Shown piece by piece: positions 1-12,000 of a DNA stretch of 64,000 nucleotides. A model generated the notes under the pieces. The model had not been told where the DNA came from, ran no database searches, and was given only the letters and a program-made list of their open reading frames with translations. The stretch's first letter is position 1; every line of letters starts with the position of its first letter. Where the stretch lies: positions 1 through 64,000 of the forward strand of contig RWJK01001659.1 in the NCBI GenBank assembly GCA_004335835.1, written 5' to 3'. The DNA is from Scenedesmus sp. ARA3 (Eukaryota > Chlorophyta > Chlorophyceae > Sphaeropleales > Scenedesmaceae). Both the position numbers and the translations under genes were made by a program.

Positions 1-24
1 CTGCTGCTGCTGCTGCTGCTGCAG

Positions 25-1919
25 GGTGGTGCCGTGCAGCCCCAAGGTGGGCGTGGTGCAGTGGGTGGACGGCACGCAGCCAGTGGGCGACTACCTCTCA
101 GAGGGAGCCATGAAGGAGGGCGGCGCATGCGCACGGTACGGATTAGCAAATGCATGAGCAGAAATGACCTTGCAAGTCAAAATTATTAGAACGGCGCTTA
201 GCGCTGTGTTGCAATAGTACTCTAGCGTCAACTGCTGCAGCTGCTGTTAGCTGCATGATTGTGCCGATCATCACAGCCAGTGTCTGCCAATGTCTGTTTG
301 ATTATCCAAGACTCCAAGAATTTGCTGTGCAATGGTATTGCTAAATGGACCAGTGGCTGGTGCTGTTGCTGCGTGCAGGTACCGCAAGCCCGGCAACATG
401 ACGTGGTTCGAGTGTCACCAGCGCATGCACAGCTCCAAGCCTGAGCAGCTGAAGGACAACCTGCTCTACGTGAGTGGGATGCGGCTGTGTAGATTAGTGT
501 TAATGTTGTTGCAATTCGGGCCGGGCAGAAACACCTGGTATGTTTGTTTGGCGCTGCTTGCTGGTTTTGTGTGGCTTGCTCACGCACAACCACGCATGCA
601 CAGCTTGTACATATCAATGGATGTTGGGACTGGAGTGTTTACTGATGTTGATTGTTGGACTCAACTTCACACCCATGTTCCAACTCAGTTTCACACCCTT
701 GTTCGCAGTGCATGGCGCACTTCCCGCCCGTGTTCCACAACTTCTTCCTGGAGCTCTTCCCGCAGCCGTCGGCCTGGTTCACCGCGCGCACCGCCTACAC
801 GCGCAGCACCGCCGTCAACAGCATGGCTGGGGCAGTGATCGGACTTGGTGATAGGCACCTGAACAACGTGCTGGTAGATCTGGCCACTGCAGAGGTGGGG
901 CTGTGCTTTGTGCTGCTGGTTAGGGCTGCTGTTGCGCAGCTGCAAGTGAGGCGTTGCTTGCTGGCAGTGCTGGTTGATTGAACCACTGCAGAGGTGCGAC
1001 GCTTTGGCGGAAAGCAGGTATAATGCGTGTTTCAATCGTTTTATACGCTGTGCAGGTGCTGCACATCGACCTGGGCATTGCCTTCGAGCAGGGCATGTTC
1101 CTGTCCACCCCGGAGCGCGTGCCGTTCCGGCTGACGGCCAACGTGGTTGACGGCATGGGCGCAGCAGGCCTGGAGGGAACCTTCCGGCGCTGCTGCGAGA
1201 CAACGCTGCAGGTGCGGCGGCAAGATGATCATGTAGCATGCTTTAGGGGCTGGGTTGGTTTGGTTCTGCACATGGGACAGCAGAGAGTCTTGCTCTTTGG
1301 TGAAATCACATATGGCATTGTTGCGTGGGTGGGGCTGGGATGTGGATGATGCGGTATGCGCTGCTTTTCTGACAAAACCATGCTCAGCGGTTGCTAGGTC
1401 AGGCTTGTGCAGTGGTTTTTCGATGCACAATCACAAAACACTTGACATTCATGCGCACACAAACCGCTGCTGCCGCTATGCTGCATCTCTCCCTGCTGCT
1501 TGCAGGCACTGCGCAGCCACAAAGAGGCTCTGCTGACAGTGGTGGAGGTGGTGCTGCATGACCCTATGTACAAGTGGCAGATGACACCCGTAAAGGCGCA
1601 GCGGCGGCAGCAGGACCCCATAGCAGCAGACGGCGGCGGCGCTGCTGCTGCGACGCCTGCAGGACCAGCAGCTGGCGCTGCTGCTGCGTCGAGTGGTGCA
1701 GCGAGCAGCGCGGGCGGTCCTGCAGGAAGCGGTGCAGCAGCAATTGGGAATGCGGATGCGGAGAGGGCAGTGCTGAGGGTGAAGCAGAAGCTGGAGGGGC
1801 AGGATGTGGAGGGTGGCGTGGCGATGAGTGTTGCTGCGCAGGTTGGCAAGTGGCTGCAGAGCGCACAAGACCCTGACAGGCTGTGCCGCATGTTTGTGGG
1901 CTGGGCTGCCTGGCAGTGA
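25..1919 (+). CDS. ATM: ATM-type PI3K-like protein kinase, C-terminal kinase and FATC exons (5' end outside window)
   Basis: Five in-phase exons (25-135, 379-469, 709-894, 1056-1211, 1506-1919) encode the end of a DNA-damage checkpoint kinase that phosphorylates Ser/Thr-Gln sites after double-strand breaks in the nucleus. Seen: [15 protein letters not shown] before the catalytic core; the catalytic loop [13 protein letters not shown] with its Asp and Asn; the activation motif [11 protein letters not shown]; then [14 protein letters not shown] and FRRCCETT, which follow animal and plant ATM closely and separate it from ATR, TOR and DNA-PKcs. The last exon runs through an Ala/Gly-rich insert (about residues 1620-1760 in DNA terms) into a FATC tail ending FVGWAAWQ, matching the usual GWKAWV-type end. 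The stop is TGA at 1917. Exon 1 is preceded by an intron ending in (CTG)n-CAG. A short copy of the exon-3 donor (CCACTGCAGAGGTG) recurs at 981-994 in the next intron. A TGTAA signal lies at 2083. Confidence 0.95.
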
Positions 1920-2685
1920 TTTGGGCACAAGTGCGCTGAGCAAGCACTGTGTTGTGTTGATGCCTGGTTGATGGTTGAGCTACTTCTTTGGGTTGGTGGG
2001 AGCTGTGTGTGATTGCAACAGGTTGCAGCATTGTCAGCCTGACTGCATGTTGCCGCTGATGGCGCTGTTGTAGTCTGTGCTGTGTAACGTGGCTCGTGTG
2101 TTTGATTGTTCTGTCAGCGGGATCTTGGATGAAGTTCAGCTCGAACGTGCATTGTTGCTAGTCAAATTCGCGGGGCCAACAGCATCCAATCTACACGCCT
2201 GTGCTGAAAGTGACGACCTGAGAGTGTCACTGACAACACTACACCAGGGCTACCTCAGGCTATAAAGGCTACAAAGGAGCAGAAGACCGTCAGTGCTCGT
2301 TCCCCCCAGGCATCGTGGCTACTGGGAACAGCACTGACCAGGTTTTGTTTTGTTTGCAGGTAATACTAGAACAAGTAGAAGGAGCAGCAGCAATAGAGTC
2401 TGAAGTTGAAGCAGCCATGATGGCCTGGGGGCGCCGTCTAGCTATGTGAGTATGCATGATGTTGCATTGTGCTTCAATGCTTGTAATGTATGCAATCGGC
2501 AACTTTCTTTATATAGCAGTGGTCAATGTGTAACCCAATGTTTATACCACAGGGTCTAGGTCTGAACGTCGTGATGGCACACTTGACACCGATGTGTAGG
2601 AGTTGAGATGCGCTGAAGAGTGCTATTTATTGATGGTGCAGCGCATCGATAGCCCGGGTGGGCACACGTTGTTGACACTGCAAAG
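1920..2685. other. Intergenic: ATM 3' end to TRIC start
   Basis: This stretch holds the ATM 3' untranslated region, with TGTAA at 2083-2087, and the probable TRIC promoter. Two short open stretches lie on the plus strand: 2077-2265, which has no ATG, and 2360-2449, listed separately. No other gene was recognised. Confidence 0.5.
2360..2449 (+). other. Possible small terminal exon of an unrecognised gene
   Basis: A strong acceptor (TTTTGTTTTGTTTGCAG) ends at 2359. It is followed by 29 open codons, an acidic Ala/Glu-rich peptide beginning VILEQVEGAAAIESEVEAA, and a TGA at 2447. No upstream exon with an ATG was found, so it may be a chance open frame in the ATM 3' region, an alternative 3' exon, or the end of a small gene. 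No family similarity was recognised. Confidence 0.2.
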
Positions 2686-5384
2686 ATGGCTGAAGTGCTT
2701 ACAGACCTGCGCACGCTGATACCTGGGGAAATTGTAGATGGATTCACTGAATTGAACGAATTCTGGAAGTGGCTGCCCTTTGCGTACGTGTTCGCGGGGC
2801 ACTGCCTTTTCTGCTCCCTGCCAGCCAAGGAGTTCAGGGACCGCTGCTTTGTGCACTACGTGGTACGCACAGAGCGTCAGAGGATTCGTTCAGATACTTG
2901 TATTTTGCCCTTCGTCTGACAAAATCATGTCTGTGTGGTGTGACCCGACCAGCTGACATTCCTCTGGGGCAATGGAGGTGGCGTGGTCTCAGCGCTGCTG
3001 CTCATGGTAAGGGTCAAGGCACCACGCTAACATAGTGATGCACAGCAGCTGTACTTCACTACATTGATGATAGGCTTCGCACAAACTACGTTCTTGGCAG
3101 GAAAGCACAGCAACTGCCAGCAACTGACATAACAGTATGTTTCCTGCAGGCACCGCAGCATGCAAAGCTCTCGTTCTTTGCGACCAATGAGGTGCTCGGC
3201 ATCTGGACTGTATGCTGGTAGGTGCAAATGTCATTAGAAGCAAAATCCAGCAGTATATTGGGCAGTGCAGCAGCAGCGAGTTCAAGAAGGCTGCGTCTGC
3301 AGCTGTTGTGGCAGCACAATATGCCAGCAATCACCCAGCAGCTGGCGCAACACAGCATTGCAGCTCCGCCTGCAGATTTTAGACGTTTCTTCATAAACCA
3401 CCTGCAGCTGGCACGCTCTCTGCGCCTGTGTGTTGGCACTGCTGACTGCCTGACATGTGTCCCACTGATGCTCCGCATCTGCTGCTGTCACGTCAGGTGG
3501 CTGGTCAACTACTGCCCTGGAGGGCTGGTGTACAACCTGCTCAACAAGTGGTACATCAAGGTGACAGCAGGAACAACCTGTCAGCAGCCCATGTTAAAGT
3601 GCCACATTGTTTACGCCAGCAGCTGTGCACAAGCGACGGGTTTACTTGCCGGCATCCACGAACAGCAGCAGTGGCACAACACCTGACTGTTGATGTCACA
3701 CCTGCTGCTACTGCTGTTGCCGCTGATTTGCACTTGCAGATGTTTGCAGCGTCATGCACTGCACTGATGAGGGCGCTGCTGATCGTCTCACGGGTGAGGC
3801 GCATTGCGCAAGCCAGCTGCTGCAGCGCGCCTTGCTGGACTGCATTGCAGCCGCACCCACAATGTCAGCTGGGGCCTTTGCTTAGTTCATCAATAGCAGC
3901 ACGGCCATGCTTGTTGACCTGCTACCAAGTTAAGGAGACATTGTGCTGTTTGTAGTGGATCGCACGTCTCCTGCTCAAGTGTCACTGCTTCCTGCAAGCT
4001 GCTTTTTGCCCAGCATCCTGCTGTAGTGACCTGCCTGATATTCTGTCACACACTGAAAGCAGCCAAGGCATATTTGTATACCCTGGCATAGTCTGTAACG
4101 CTTGAGTGAACGCTGCAAGTGTCTAATTGAGCTGCTGTATGTGTGTTGTGTGGCTGTGCTTCTTGCAGGTTGACCTCGCAGTCAAACTGTACCCAGGCAT
4201 CGTGGCAGCACCGCTGCTGCTCGGCACACTGGCAGGCTGCGGCGGCCGCCTACTGGCAGACACCCTGCTGCACAGCTGGGGTGCACTGCCAGGTCATGCA
4301 GAGCTGTCATCGCCTGGCTTTGTCAGCCGGTCTGCTGCCATGGCAGCCACCACATACTACTTGCTGGCGTATGTCCTGCAGCTGCTGCCGGCATCAGCTG
4401 CTGCCGGCTTTGTGGTGACGTGGCTGGTGAGGTTTAAAACAATGCGGTCAGCTCGGCTTTGCATGCAAAATCATGCAACAAGCATGCTGTTGTGGACAGA
4501 CGGTGGGCAGCAACAGCGGATCCTATTCTTTTAAGTGTGGGCTGCTGTCCTGTGTATGTAGTAGCTGTTTGGCTGTCAGCAACTGACCTTCCATATGCTT
4601 GCACGGTTGCCGTATCACACGAGTGACGTTGGCTCACACATGTTGACTCCTCACATTGCTGCCTCATGGCTGCAGGTGCTGCACACATTTGTGAAGGAGG
4701 TCAGTGGGCACACCCTGGATTTCACAGCGCCTGTGGCCAAGCTGCTGCATACGCTCACGTGAGTCACCAGCAACCAGAGACCTTAATTGCACCTTCAGCG
4801 CACCGTGCTCTGGGTTGCTGCGGTCATGGCGCTTGGTGATTTGCAGCTGGCGCGCAAGGAAAGCACAGCTGTGTGAGTCTGCTGTCACCAAACCAGACAT
4901 TCGCTGCAATGTTGCATTGTGTACTTGTGACCATGACGAGTAGCTGTAGTGTTTGACTGGTGTGGCCGCGCTGCTGCTGCCCTGCAGGCTGGTGCCCCAC
5001 CCTCCACCGCAGCCACTGCCAGCGCCAGTGAGCATCTTCCGCCGCAGTGGCAGCATTGAGTTCCCCAATGCAACTGCAGCAAAAGCCGCTGGCGTGTCCA
5101 GCCCAGTGGCAATCGGCCAGCAAGCCAAGGCTGCCGCCACACCAGCCAAGACACCAGCATCTGCAAGCAAAGGCAAGGCATCACCAGCCAAGGGCAGCCC
5201 TGCAGGGAAGCGCACTCCTGCAAGCAAAGGCAGTCCTGCAAAGGCTGCGGCAGCAGCAGCAGCGGATGAGCCCGCTGCAACCCCAGCAGGTGCAGAGCAG
5301 GTGTGCAGTGTGCAGCCGCAGCAGCGCGCGGCAGAGGCAGCAACACGGCCGCGGCGCTCGCAGCGCAAGGCAGTGGCAGCATAA
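2686..5384 (+). CDS. TRIC-type (trimeric intracellular cation) channel family protein
   Basis: Eight in-phase exons (2686-2862, 2953-3006, 3150-3217, 3497-3560, 3740-3793, 4169-4426, 4676-4758, 4988-5384) give 384 residues. TRIC channels are K+-permeable homotrimers of endomembranes that balance charge during Ca2+ release. Seen: hydrophobic helices through about residue 255; NEVLGIWTVCWWLVNYCPG, like the TRIC helix before the central pore helix; then AVKLYPGIVAAPLLLGTLAG followed by CGG, which lines up with the animal TRIC stretch 'AAKLYP...IIIGTLKGNG' remembered from the family. The canonical KEVxRxRKI loop is replaced by TALMRALLIVSR, so lipid binding may differ. From about residue 280 the tail is Ala/Lys/Pro-rich with repeated SPAK/SKGK units and ends RRSQRKAVAA. 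It resembles a histone-H1 tail and is presumably cytosolic. The start is the first ATG of an open 59-codon exon. Family assignment is good; the transported ion is inferred. Confidence 0.8.
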
Positions 5385-6081
5385 AGTGGGGGAAGCCGAC
5401 AGAGCGCATTAGGGACTAGTGCTGGTGGCTTGGGTGCTTGATAGGAGTCATTGAGGAAAGGCAGGAGAGAGGGGCCTGGATTGATGGTTTGTGTTGGGGT
5501 GGGGCATGCTGTTCACATTAGTGGGGTGGCGGTTGGCCCCCAGCTCTTGGCGGGCATGTTTGCTTTGTTGCACAACAAGCATGCTAGTGGTTGAACAGCA
5601 GCACCTTGGAGGGGTTTTGATCAGCAACTGTGATCCGCAAAATGGCAACTGCTGCTGTAGCGCGGGACTGAACTAGCTGGTAACAGCTGTGCAGCATGTT
5701 GGGATGTTGATGCTGCGCATGGTGTCACTGCACATGCTGTTGCATCACGCTTCACGTTTTCAATTGCTTGCTTTTAGCCATTCTGTTAGTTTAGGTTAGC
5801 AACACTTGAGGTGCACAGATGTAAGTCATCACAAGTCAATGGATCCATGCACGCGCCAAGCTACATGTACGACCCTGCAGCTGTAATTACATCCTGACAC
5901 TGAAGCCCCGTTACACCGGGACGCCACCTCGCACCAATGCTCGAGTGCACTCAAGGTGCACGTGCACCACCCTCGGCTGTGGCACAAAAAACCAAGTACA
6001 CGCTCTCCCAACACTTTCACCAGCACCCTTGGCATTGCCGCGAACCGGCCCGGTTGCTGCACAGCATGCTTCCAGTCGTGA
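5385..6081. other. Convergent intergenic region, TRIC / ZNFX1-like 3' ends
   Basis: This is 3' untranslated sequence of two convergent genes. TGTAA occurs at 5820-5824 for the plus-strand gene, and a palindrome at 5882-5891 serves both strands. No gene was recognised. Confidence 0.6.
5882..5891. terminator. Palindromic polyadenylation signal TGTAATTACA
   Basis: TGTAA is the usual polyadenylation signal of chlorophycean algae. Here it occurs on both strands as a perfect 10-bp palindrome, 498 nt past the TRIC stop and about 190 nt past the stop of the opposing ZNFX1-like gene. The dual role is inferred. Confidence 0.4.
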
Positions 6082-9000
6082 TCAGCTGCCTGGCCTGACA
6101 GCCTCCCTGAGGCGATGCAGTAGCCCCTCATCAGCCCTGCTGTTGCTGGCCTCCAGGTTATGGCTGGCACCCCCCACCACGCTGCCACATTCCGGGCACC
6201 TGCTGCGCTGCATTGCCCCGCCACACTCCCCAATCACATACATGTGGCCATTTGGGCACTGGTAGAGGTGCCCAGCCATGAATGAAGCCATGTTTCCATA
6301 CCCGCGCCCAAACTCGGCTTTATACAGAGCTTGCAGGACACCTGCTATCTCAGCGGCTGCTGCATCACGCTTGACAGACTCCAGCACCTGTGGCAGCTGC
6401 TGCAGCAGCTCTCTGATGGAGGCCGCAGGACCGCTGTCGCTGCTGCTGTCGCTGCTGCTGCTGCTGCTGTCTCGCACCAGCGAGCTTGCAGCATGCTCAG
6501 CAAGTGCTGCCTTGCCCAGCTGAACCACATGCTGCACCATCTCCTCCTGCAGTTCCAACACAACCTCTGCCCACGCTGCACCGCTTGTTGCACAAGCTGC
6601 AGCAGCCTTGCCTGCTGACCAGCGCTGCCAGCTGCTGCCAACCTGGCCATCTGCGCCTCTGCCAGGGCCTAGTGGCTCCTGACCTGGAGCAGTGCCGAGC
6701 ACAGCAGCAAGCCCAGCAGCCAATGCAGCAGCTGCTGCTGCATCTGCCTTGCCAGCGAGCTGGGATGCTGGCAGCGCTGCTGTTGTTGACTCGGCAGCTG
6801 CAGCTGGCATGCAATGCAGCACCCGGTGCAGCAGCGCTGCCACCTGCGCTGACTTTAGGGATTGCAGCTGCATCACGCGCTGTACTGCCAGGCGCATGTG
6901 GGCCAGCCGTATCTCAAGCACTGCTCTGTAGCTGCTGGATGCTGCTGCGGATGCACTCTGCTGCTGCAGCAGTGCTGACACCTGCTGCAGTCTGAAGGTG
7001 GCTCCAGTCAGCAGGGTGACTACCTGCAGAACAAAACATCATAATGATGAACACCCAGCAGTTTCATACGTGCTGCAAGCGGCGCACCAAACTTGCATGC
7101 AGCCGTGTCGGTTCTGCACAGAATACTAGAGAGCCTGCCTGCTGCTGCAGTGGTAAAATGTTTTTGATCATGTGTCAAGCTCGTCTACAGACATATGCTC
7201 ATGCACATGCTCAGCAACATTCATCATGCTTGTGCAAGGCAATGTCAAGGCAGGCAGGCAGCACCAGCACTCAAAAACAGATGCAAGCATCAACTCACCT
7301 GCTGCTCTTTCTTAGCCGTCTGAGCAGCAGTGCTGCCACCAGCCGCCCGGCCAAAGCCCCTGGCACCGCCTGCTGTTGCATTGGTGTCTGCATTGTTCAT
7401 TGCTGCCGCCAGCAATAGCTGAATCACGCGCAGGTGCTGCTCTGTCACCTGAGCAACACCACGTGCAAACCTGCACAGTGCAAATACAGCGCAGATCATG
7501 CAGTCATGTCCACTCATCTCCTGTGCTGGTTTTCAGTTGATGGACCAGCAGAGCCGCTTGAAAAGCTATCTTGCTGCAAGGTCCACGTGTGGTATCTGCT
7601 GCTTAACTTATGTTTCCTGCTTAGCATATGTTTCACCTTTCAGGCTATGTAACAGTGTTGCTGCCAAGTCATGAGACAGCTGCTAGCAGCACAGCGCTGT
7701 GCTCTCCTCTTCTCACACACTAAACCTAAATAGGGATTCTAGCCGCCACAGCACTGACAGCACTTACGTGCCGCAGAGGCTTGTGTCTGGCTGGGGCACC
7801 AGCAGCAGCTGCTGCCTGGCTTCCACCTGCTGCGCTGTCAGCCGCTGCTCCTGCTGCAGCCTCTTGAGGGCCACAATGCAGCCCTCACGCACACGCGCCG
7901 TGGGAGGGCTGCGTCAGCAGACGCACAGCGGAGCAGTCAAAGAAGCGAGGACAGCAGACGCACAGCGATGCAGTCAAAGACGGGATGCAAAAGTGGATGC
8001 AAAGCACAGCAGCAGGTGGCTCAGCTTCATCAGCATGGCTCAGGCGGCCTGATGAGTACTACTCAGTAGTACACGCTAGTGATTGACGGTTGCTCGCGTT
8101 AGCTTTGAAATAGCTGACTCATTGACAACGCAGATGGTTTATGCAGCTGATAGTGTGCTGTAGCATCAGCTGTCCCACCACACAGCTACCAGCTGCACAA
8201 CTACCCCTGTGCACTGCAACTTGCATTAAATGTCTCTTGTTGCACGTTGTGCTGCAATGGCCATCAGTGACTCACCTCTGCTCCTGTGCCAGCCCTGTCT
8301 GCAGGTCCTCTGCCATCTTGCTGCAGCGCTTCAGCAGCGCAAAGCCCTGCTTCAAGCCAGGGGCCTTGCTGGCGCTGTCCACCTCAGCAGCAAGCGACTG
8401 CAGCTGGCCTGACAGCTGCTGGCAGCGCAGCCTGGAGCAGCAGGTGCCGGCGGCGTGTACAGCAAACACAGGGATGAGGGTGTTTACGATGACAGAATGT
8501 GCACGGCATTGACGTTGGGTTTTGGAGTGGTCGGTACATGCAGAGGAGGCTTCCTTGCACTGCAAGCCTCTGCTCATGCATGACACAGTCAGCCAGCCTC
8601 TGGCAATGCAGCGCTCGGTGAGGAGCTTTTATGCAGTTGCAGCTGCTGCTTGGGCAACCCGCGTGCAGTACTAAATGCATTGGCGTGCACACATTTGTGA
8701 TGTATATTTATTGCATGCATAACATACTGCCACGCACCTGCCCGACTCCAGCTGCTTCCTTTGAATCAAGTCCAGCAGCGCCTTGTTGGCTGGCCTGCCA
8801 TAGCGGCGTAGCCCCACCACCAGCGCCCCGCAGCCTCCAGCAGGGCAGGCCTTGGGTGACCACACATCCGGCGGCAGCGCCTTGGGGGCTGCCCAGCTGG
8901 TTAGGCTGTCCTCGCCTGTTTGTGGAGGGACATGGGCAGAGAGGTAGCAGGCATGCAGCACAGGACATGTGTGCGGAGCTGTTGTGTATCTTGGACATAT

Positions 9001-12000
9001 CAACAACAGGTTTGTGATGTGTGTACATCTGGTAGCGCCTTGGGGGCTGTCCAGGTGGCCGGGCTGTCCTTGCCTGCATGCAAGCAGAATGGCCAGCAGA
9101 CACGGAGCCCAGGAGATCTTTGGGGTCTGAGAGCAGCAAAATATAGTGTCAGCGCCGCAGTGCAACAGCTAAGCTATCTTTGTTGCTGACCAGCACACGC
9201 ACAGCCAGCGGGGCATGAAAGATCAGCAGCAGCGGGCGCAACAAACCTGCTGCGATGCCCTCGTATGCGGCTGTCATGTCCATCCAGCCGTCGAGGGTGC
9301 TGGTGTTGAACACGTGGCCGCAGGGCAGCAGCAGCAGCGGGTCTGCGTCCACTGCTGAGTCGTCCAGGTCAGCAAAGGTGCTCAGCATCACGAGGTCAAC
9401 CACCTGCAGCAGTTAGCACAGCAGCAGCGCATGCAGCACAGGAAGCAGGAACAGTCGCCGATGTTCAATTCATTGCAAAGCGCAGGGCTATTGTTGACAC
9501 GAATACCAGTAGCACCTGGTCAACAAGCTGCAGCTGCAGTCTTCACACCAGCAGCATCATGGGCACAGGGAGGTGCAAGGACCTTGCCCGACACGCACGC
9601 AGCTTCACAAGGCACGACCATCAGACCGTCAAACACATACTGGCAATACAAACGCCGCACCTGATCCATCAGGTGTGGCTTGGCCTTCTGCACTTTGTCC
9701 CTGCAGCTGGGGTGCACGCAGCCGCCCTGCAGGCACACCTCGCCACACAGTCCAGGGCAGCGGTGCCCACACTTCAGCGTCTTCTCACACCGCATGTTGC
9801 AAGGCAGCCTGTCACAGGGCGCCCCACAGGGCAAGCTGCACGCCCCCTGGTGGCTGCAGGACCACCCGCAGGGCTCTGCACATGGGGCGCAAGGCAAGCT
9901 GCAGCCCTTGCCGCAGCGTGTGTGCTCGCAGGACACCGGGCACTTGGCGCCGCAGGGAGGACAGGGCCTGCCGCTGTGGCAGCTGCTGCTGCATGGATGG
10001 CCGCAGGACAGCGGCTTACTGCACTTGAGCTTGCAGGAAGGGTGGATCAGGGTGAAGTCTGCAGGCAGGTGCAGCTGCTGCTTGGCGGAGCTGCTGCTGC
10101 TGCTGTTGGCGTCCAGCGCAGCAGCCGTGCTGCGCTGCTGCAGCTGCTGCAGCCATGCTAGCCAGCTGTTTGCTAGCTTTCTGTGCTGCTCAGCATCGCC
10201 TGCCGCCTCATTTGTATCACCCCTGCTGATGCTGATGCTCCCAGAGCTCCTGCCTGATGAAACCCTACCACCTGCAGCATCTGCTGTTGCTGTGCCTGCA
10301 CCTTGCAGGAACTTCAGCAGCTGCCTCGCTCCACCAGCACCTGCCATCTGCCGCCTGCACACAGCTCCCAAACCCTGCCACTCTGTACCCTGCTCCGCTT
10401 CAACTGCCTGCACCCAGAGCTGCATGAGCCGCTCCAGGTTTAGTCCCATGCAGCTGCCAAAGCTGCTGGTGCATGCATGCAAGCAGCCTGGCAGTAGCGC
10501 CCCGCACAGCTCCTTGCAAGTGCTGGGGTCTAACCGCTTGGCTGCCACCTCACTGCATGCACAGCTCAGGAGGTGGCCACAGGCTGGCAATTTGAGCTGT
10601 ACTGCTGCAGGGCAGGTGTGAGGGTTGGCTGCTAGGGCTGCAGCTGCTGTGCAGCTGGTGGTGTGGCTGTGGCCGCAGGGCAGGTGCACCGTGACTTGTG
10701 TGTTGCAGGCAATGGTGCTGGGCTGCAGGGCCCTGCATAACCAAAAACAAGTGCAAGAGACACAGCAAGAAGTAACATTCGGCTGTGTTTACGGGCCGCT
10801 GCACTGAACGACTTTGCCGCCAGAGTGCAGCAACAACTGCTGTGCTGAACGGCCCCCCAGTCCTGAGTTGTGTTGTATTGAACTGCTTACTCCTGCTCAA
10901 AGCAAAGCTGTCGGCAGCCCAAAGTACGCCTCAAACTACCTCTGCATCACCCCTGCAGCACCTTTGCACCCTCTGCTGGATACCTAGAGTCAAGCACATG
11001 TTTGCTGTCTGCTGGCACACGTTTGCTGGAAGCACACGCATGCCACTGTTTGGGACCAGCACTCACTTGTGACAGTCCACGCCATCAGCTGTGTGTCCAC
11101 AGGGCAGCTTAGCTTGCATATGTATGTTGCAGCAACAACTTAGTCTGTATTATGCCATGGCGTAACTCGACACTGAGTTACTCACTGGTAGCAGGCCACG
11201 CCATCAGCAGTGTGCCCGCAAGGCAGCACCACCCCATCAACTTGCTCCAGGCAGCGCCCACACGCCTCAAAGCACAGCTTGCTGCAGGCATGCAGCCCCG
11301 CAGCACACAGCCTGGCACACGGCTGCAAGCAGCGAGATGTGAGGTGCCCGGGGTCGTCTGCATGGCAGCGCCTGCGGCAGGCGTGGCCGCAGGGCAGGCG
11401 CTCATCACAGGGTAGCTGGCAGCCGCCGTCTCCTGCAAGAAGTTCGAAGTCATCCGGCTGGCAGACGCGGGTGCTGTTGCCGTGCTTCTGGCAGACCAGC
11501 TGCAGGAAGGCAGCGGTGGCAGTTGGGCGGGTCACAGCAGTGGCAAGCAGCAGCAGAGGAGTTGTGATGACAGATGAACACTATGGCACGGGTTACAGAA
11601 CACAGTGCCGATGCTTCCTGCAACCGGCTTGCAAGTGATGAGAAGGCACATACGGTGATGGTGCCATGCTGCTGCCATGCCAGCCGCAAAGTTCTCCACA
11701 GCTCAAATCCCAACAGCTCTCAACACCTCTTTCAGGTTCTAACCTGCAAGATGAGAAGGGAGTGCATCTGGGTGGGCGTGCGACTCAAACCGCATCAGCT
11801 GCTCACTATTCATACCAGAGTGAAAACCTGCCTCCAGATTTGTGCCCACGCAGCCCGACTCCTCCAGTATGTCCCAGCAGCAGTGACGATAATGCACACG
11901 TGTGTGTAAGCCACATGTCTCTACAAAATGGCATGATGAACCACGCAACCCACCTCCAGCTCCCTGCCCACGCAGTCCCTCTCCTGCAGCATGTCCAGCA

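Noticed and set aside
6486..6995. Plus-strand open frame of 169 codons
   Set aside because: It is the shadow of the last ZNFX1-like exon, whose minus-strand frame carries the RZ zinc finger.
9680..10621. A 313-codon open frame on the plus strand
   Set aside because: It is antisense to the NFX1 zinc-finger exon (10717-9661). Its open state follows from the GC-rich codons of the real gene and it has no recognisable domain.
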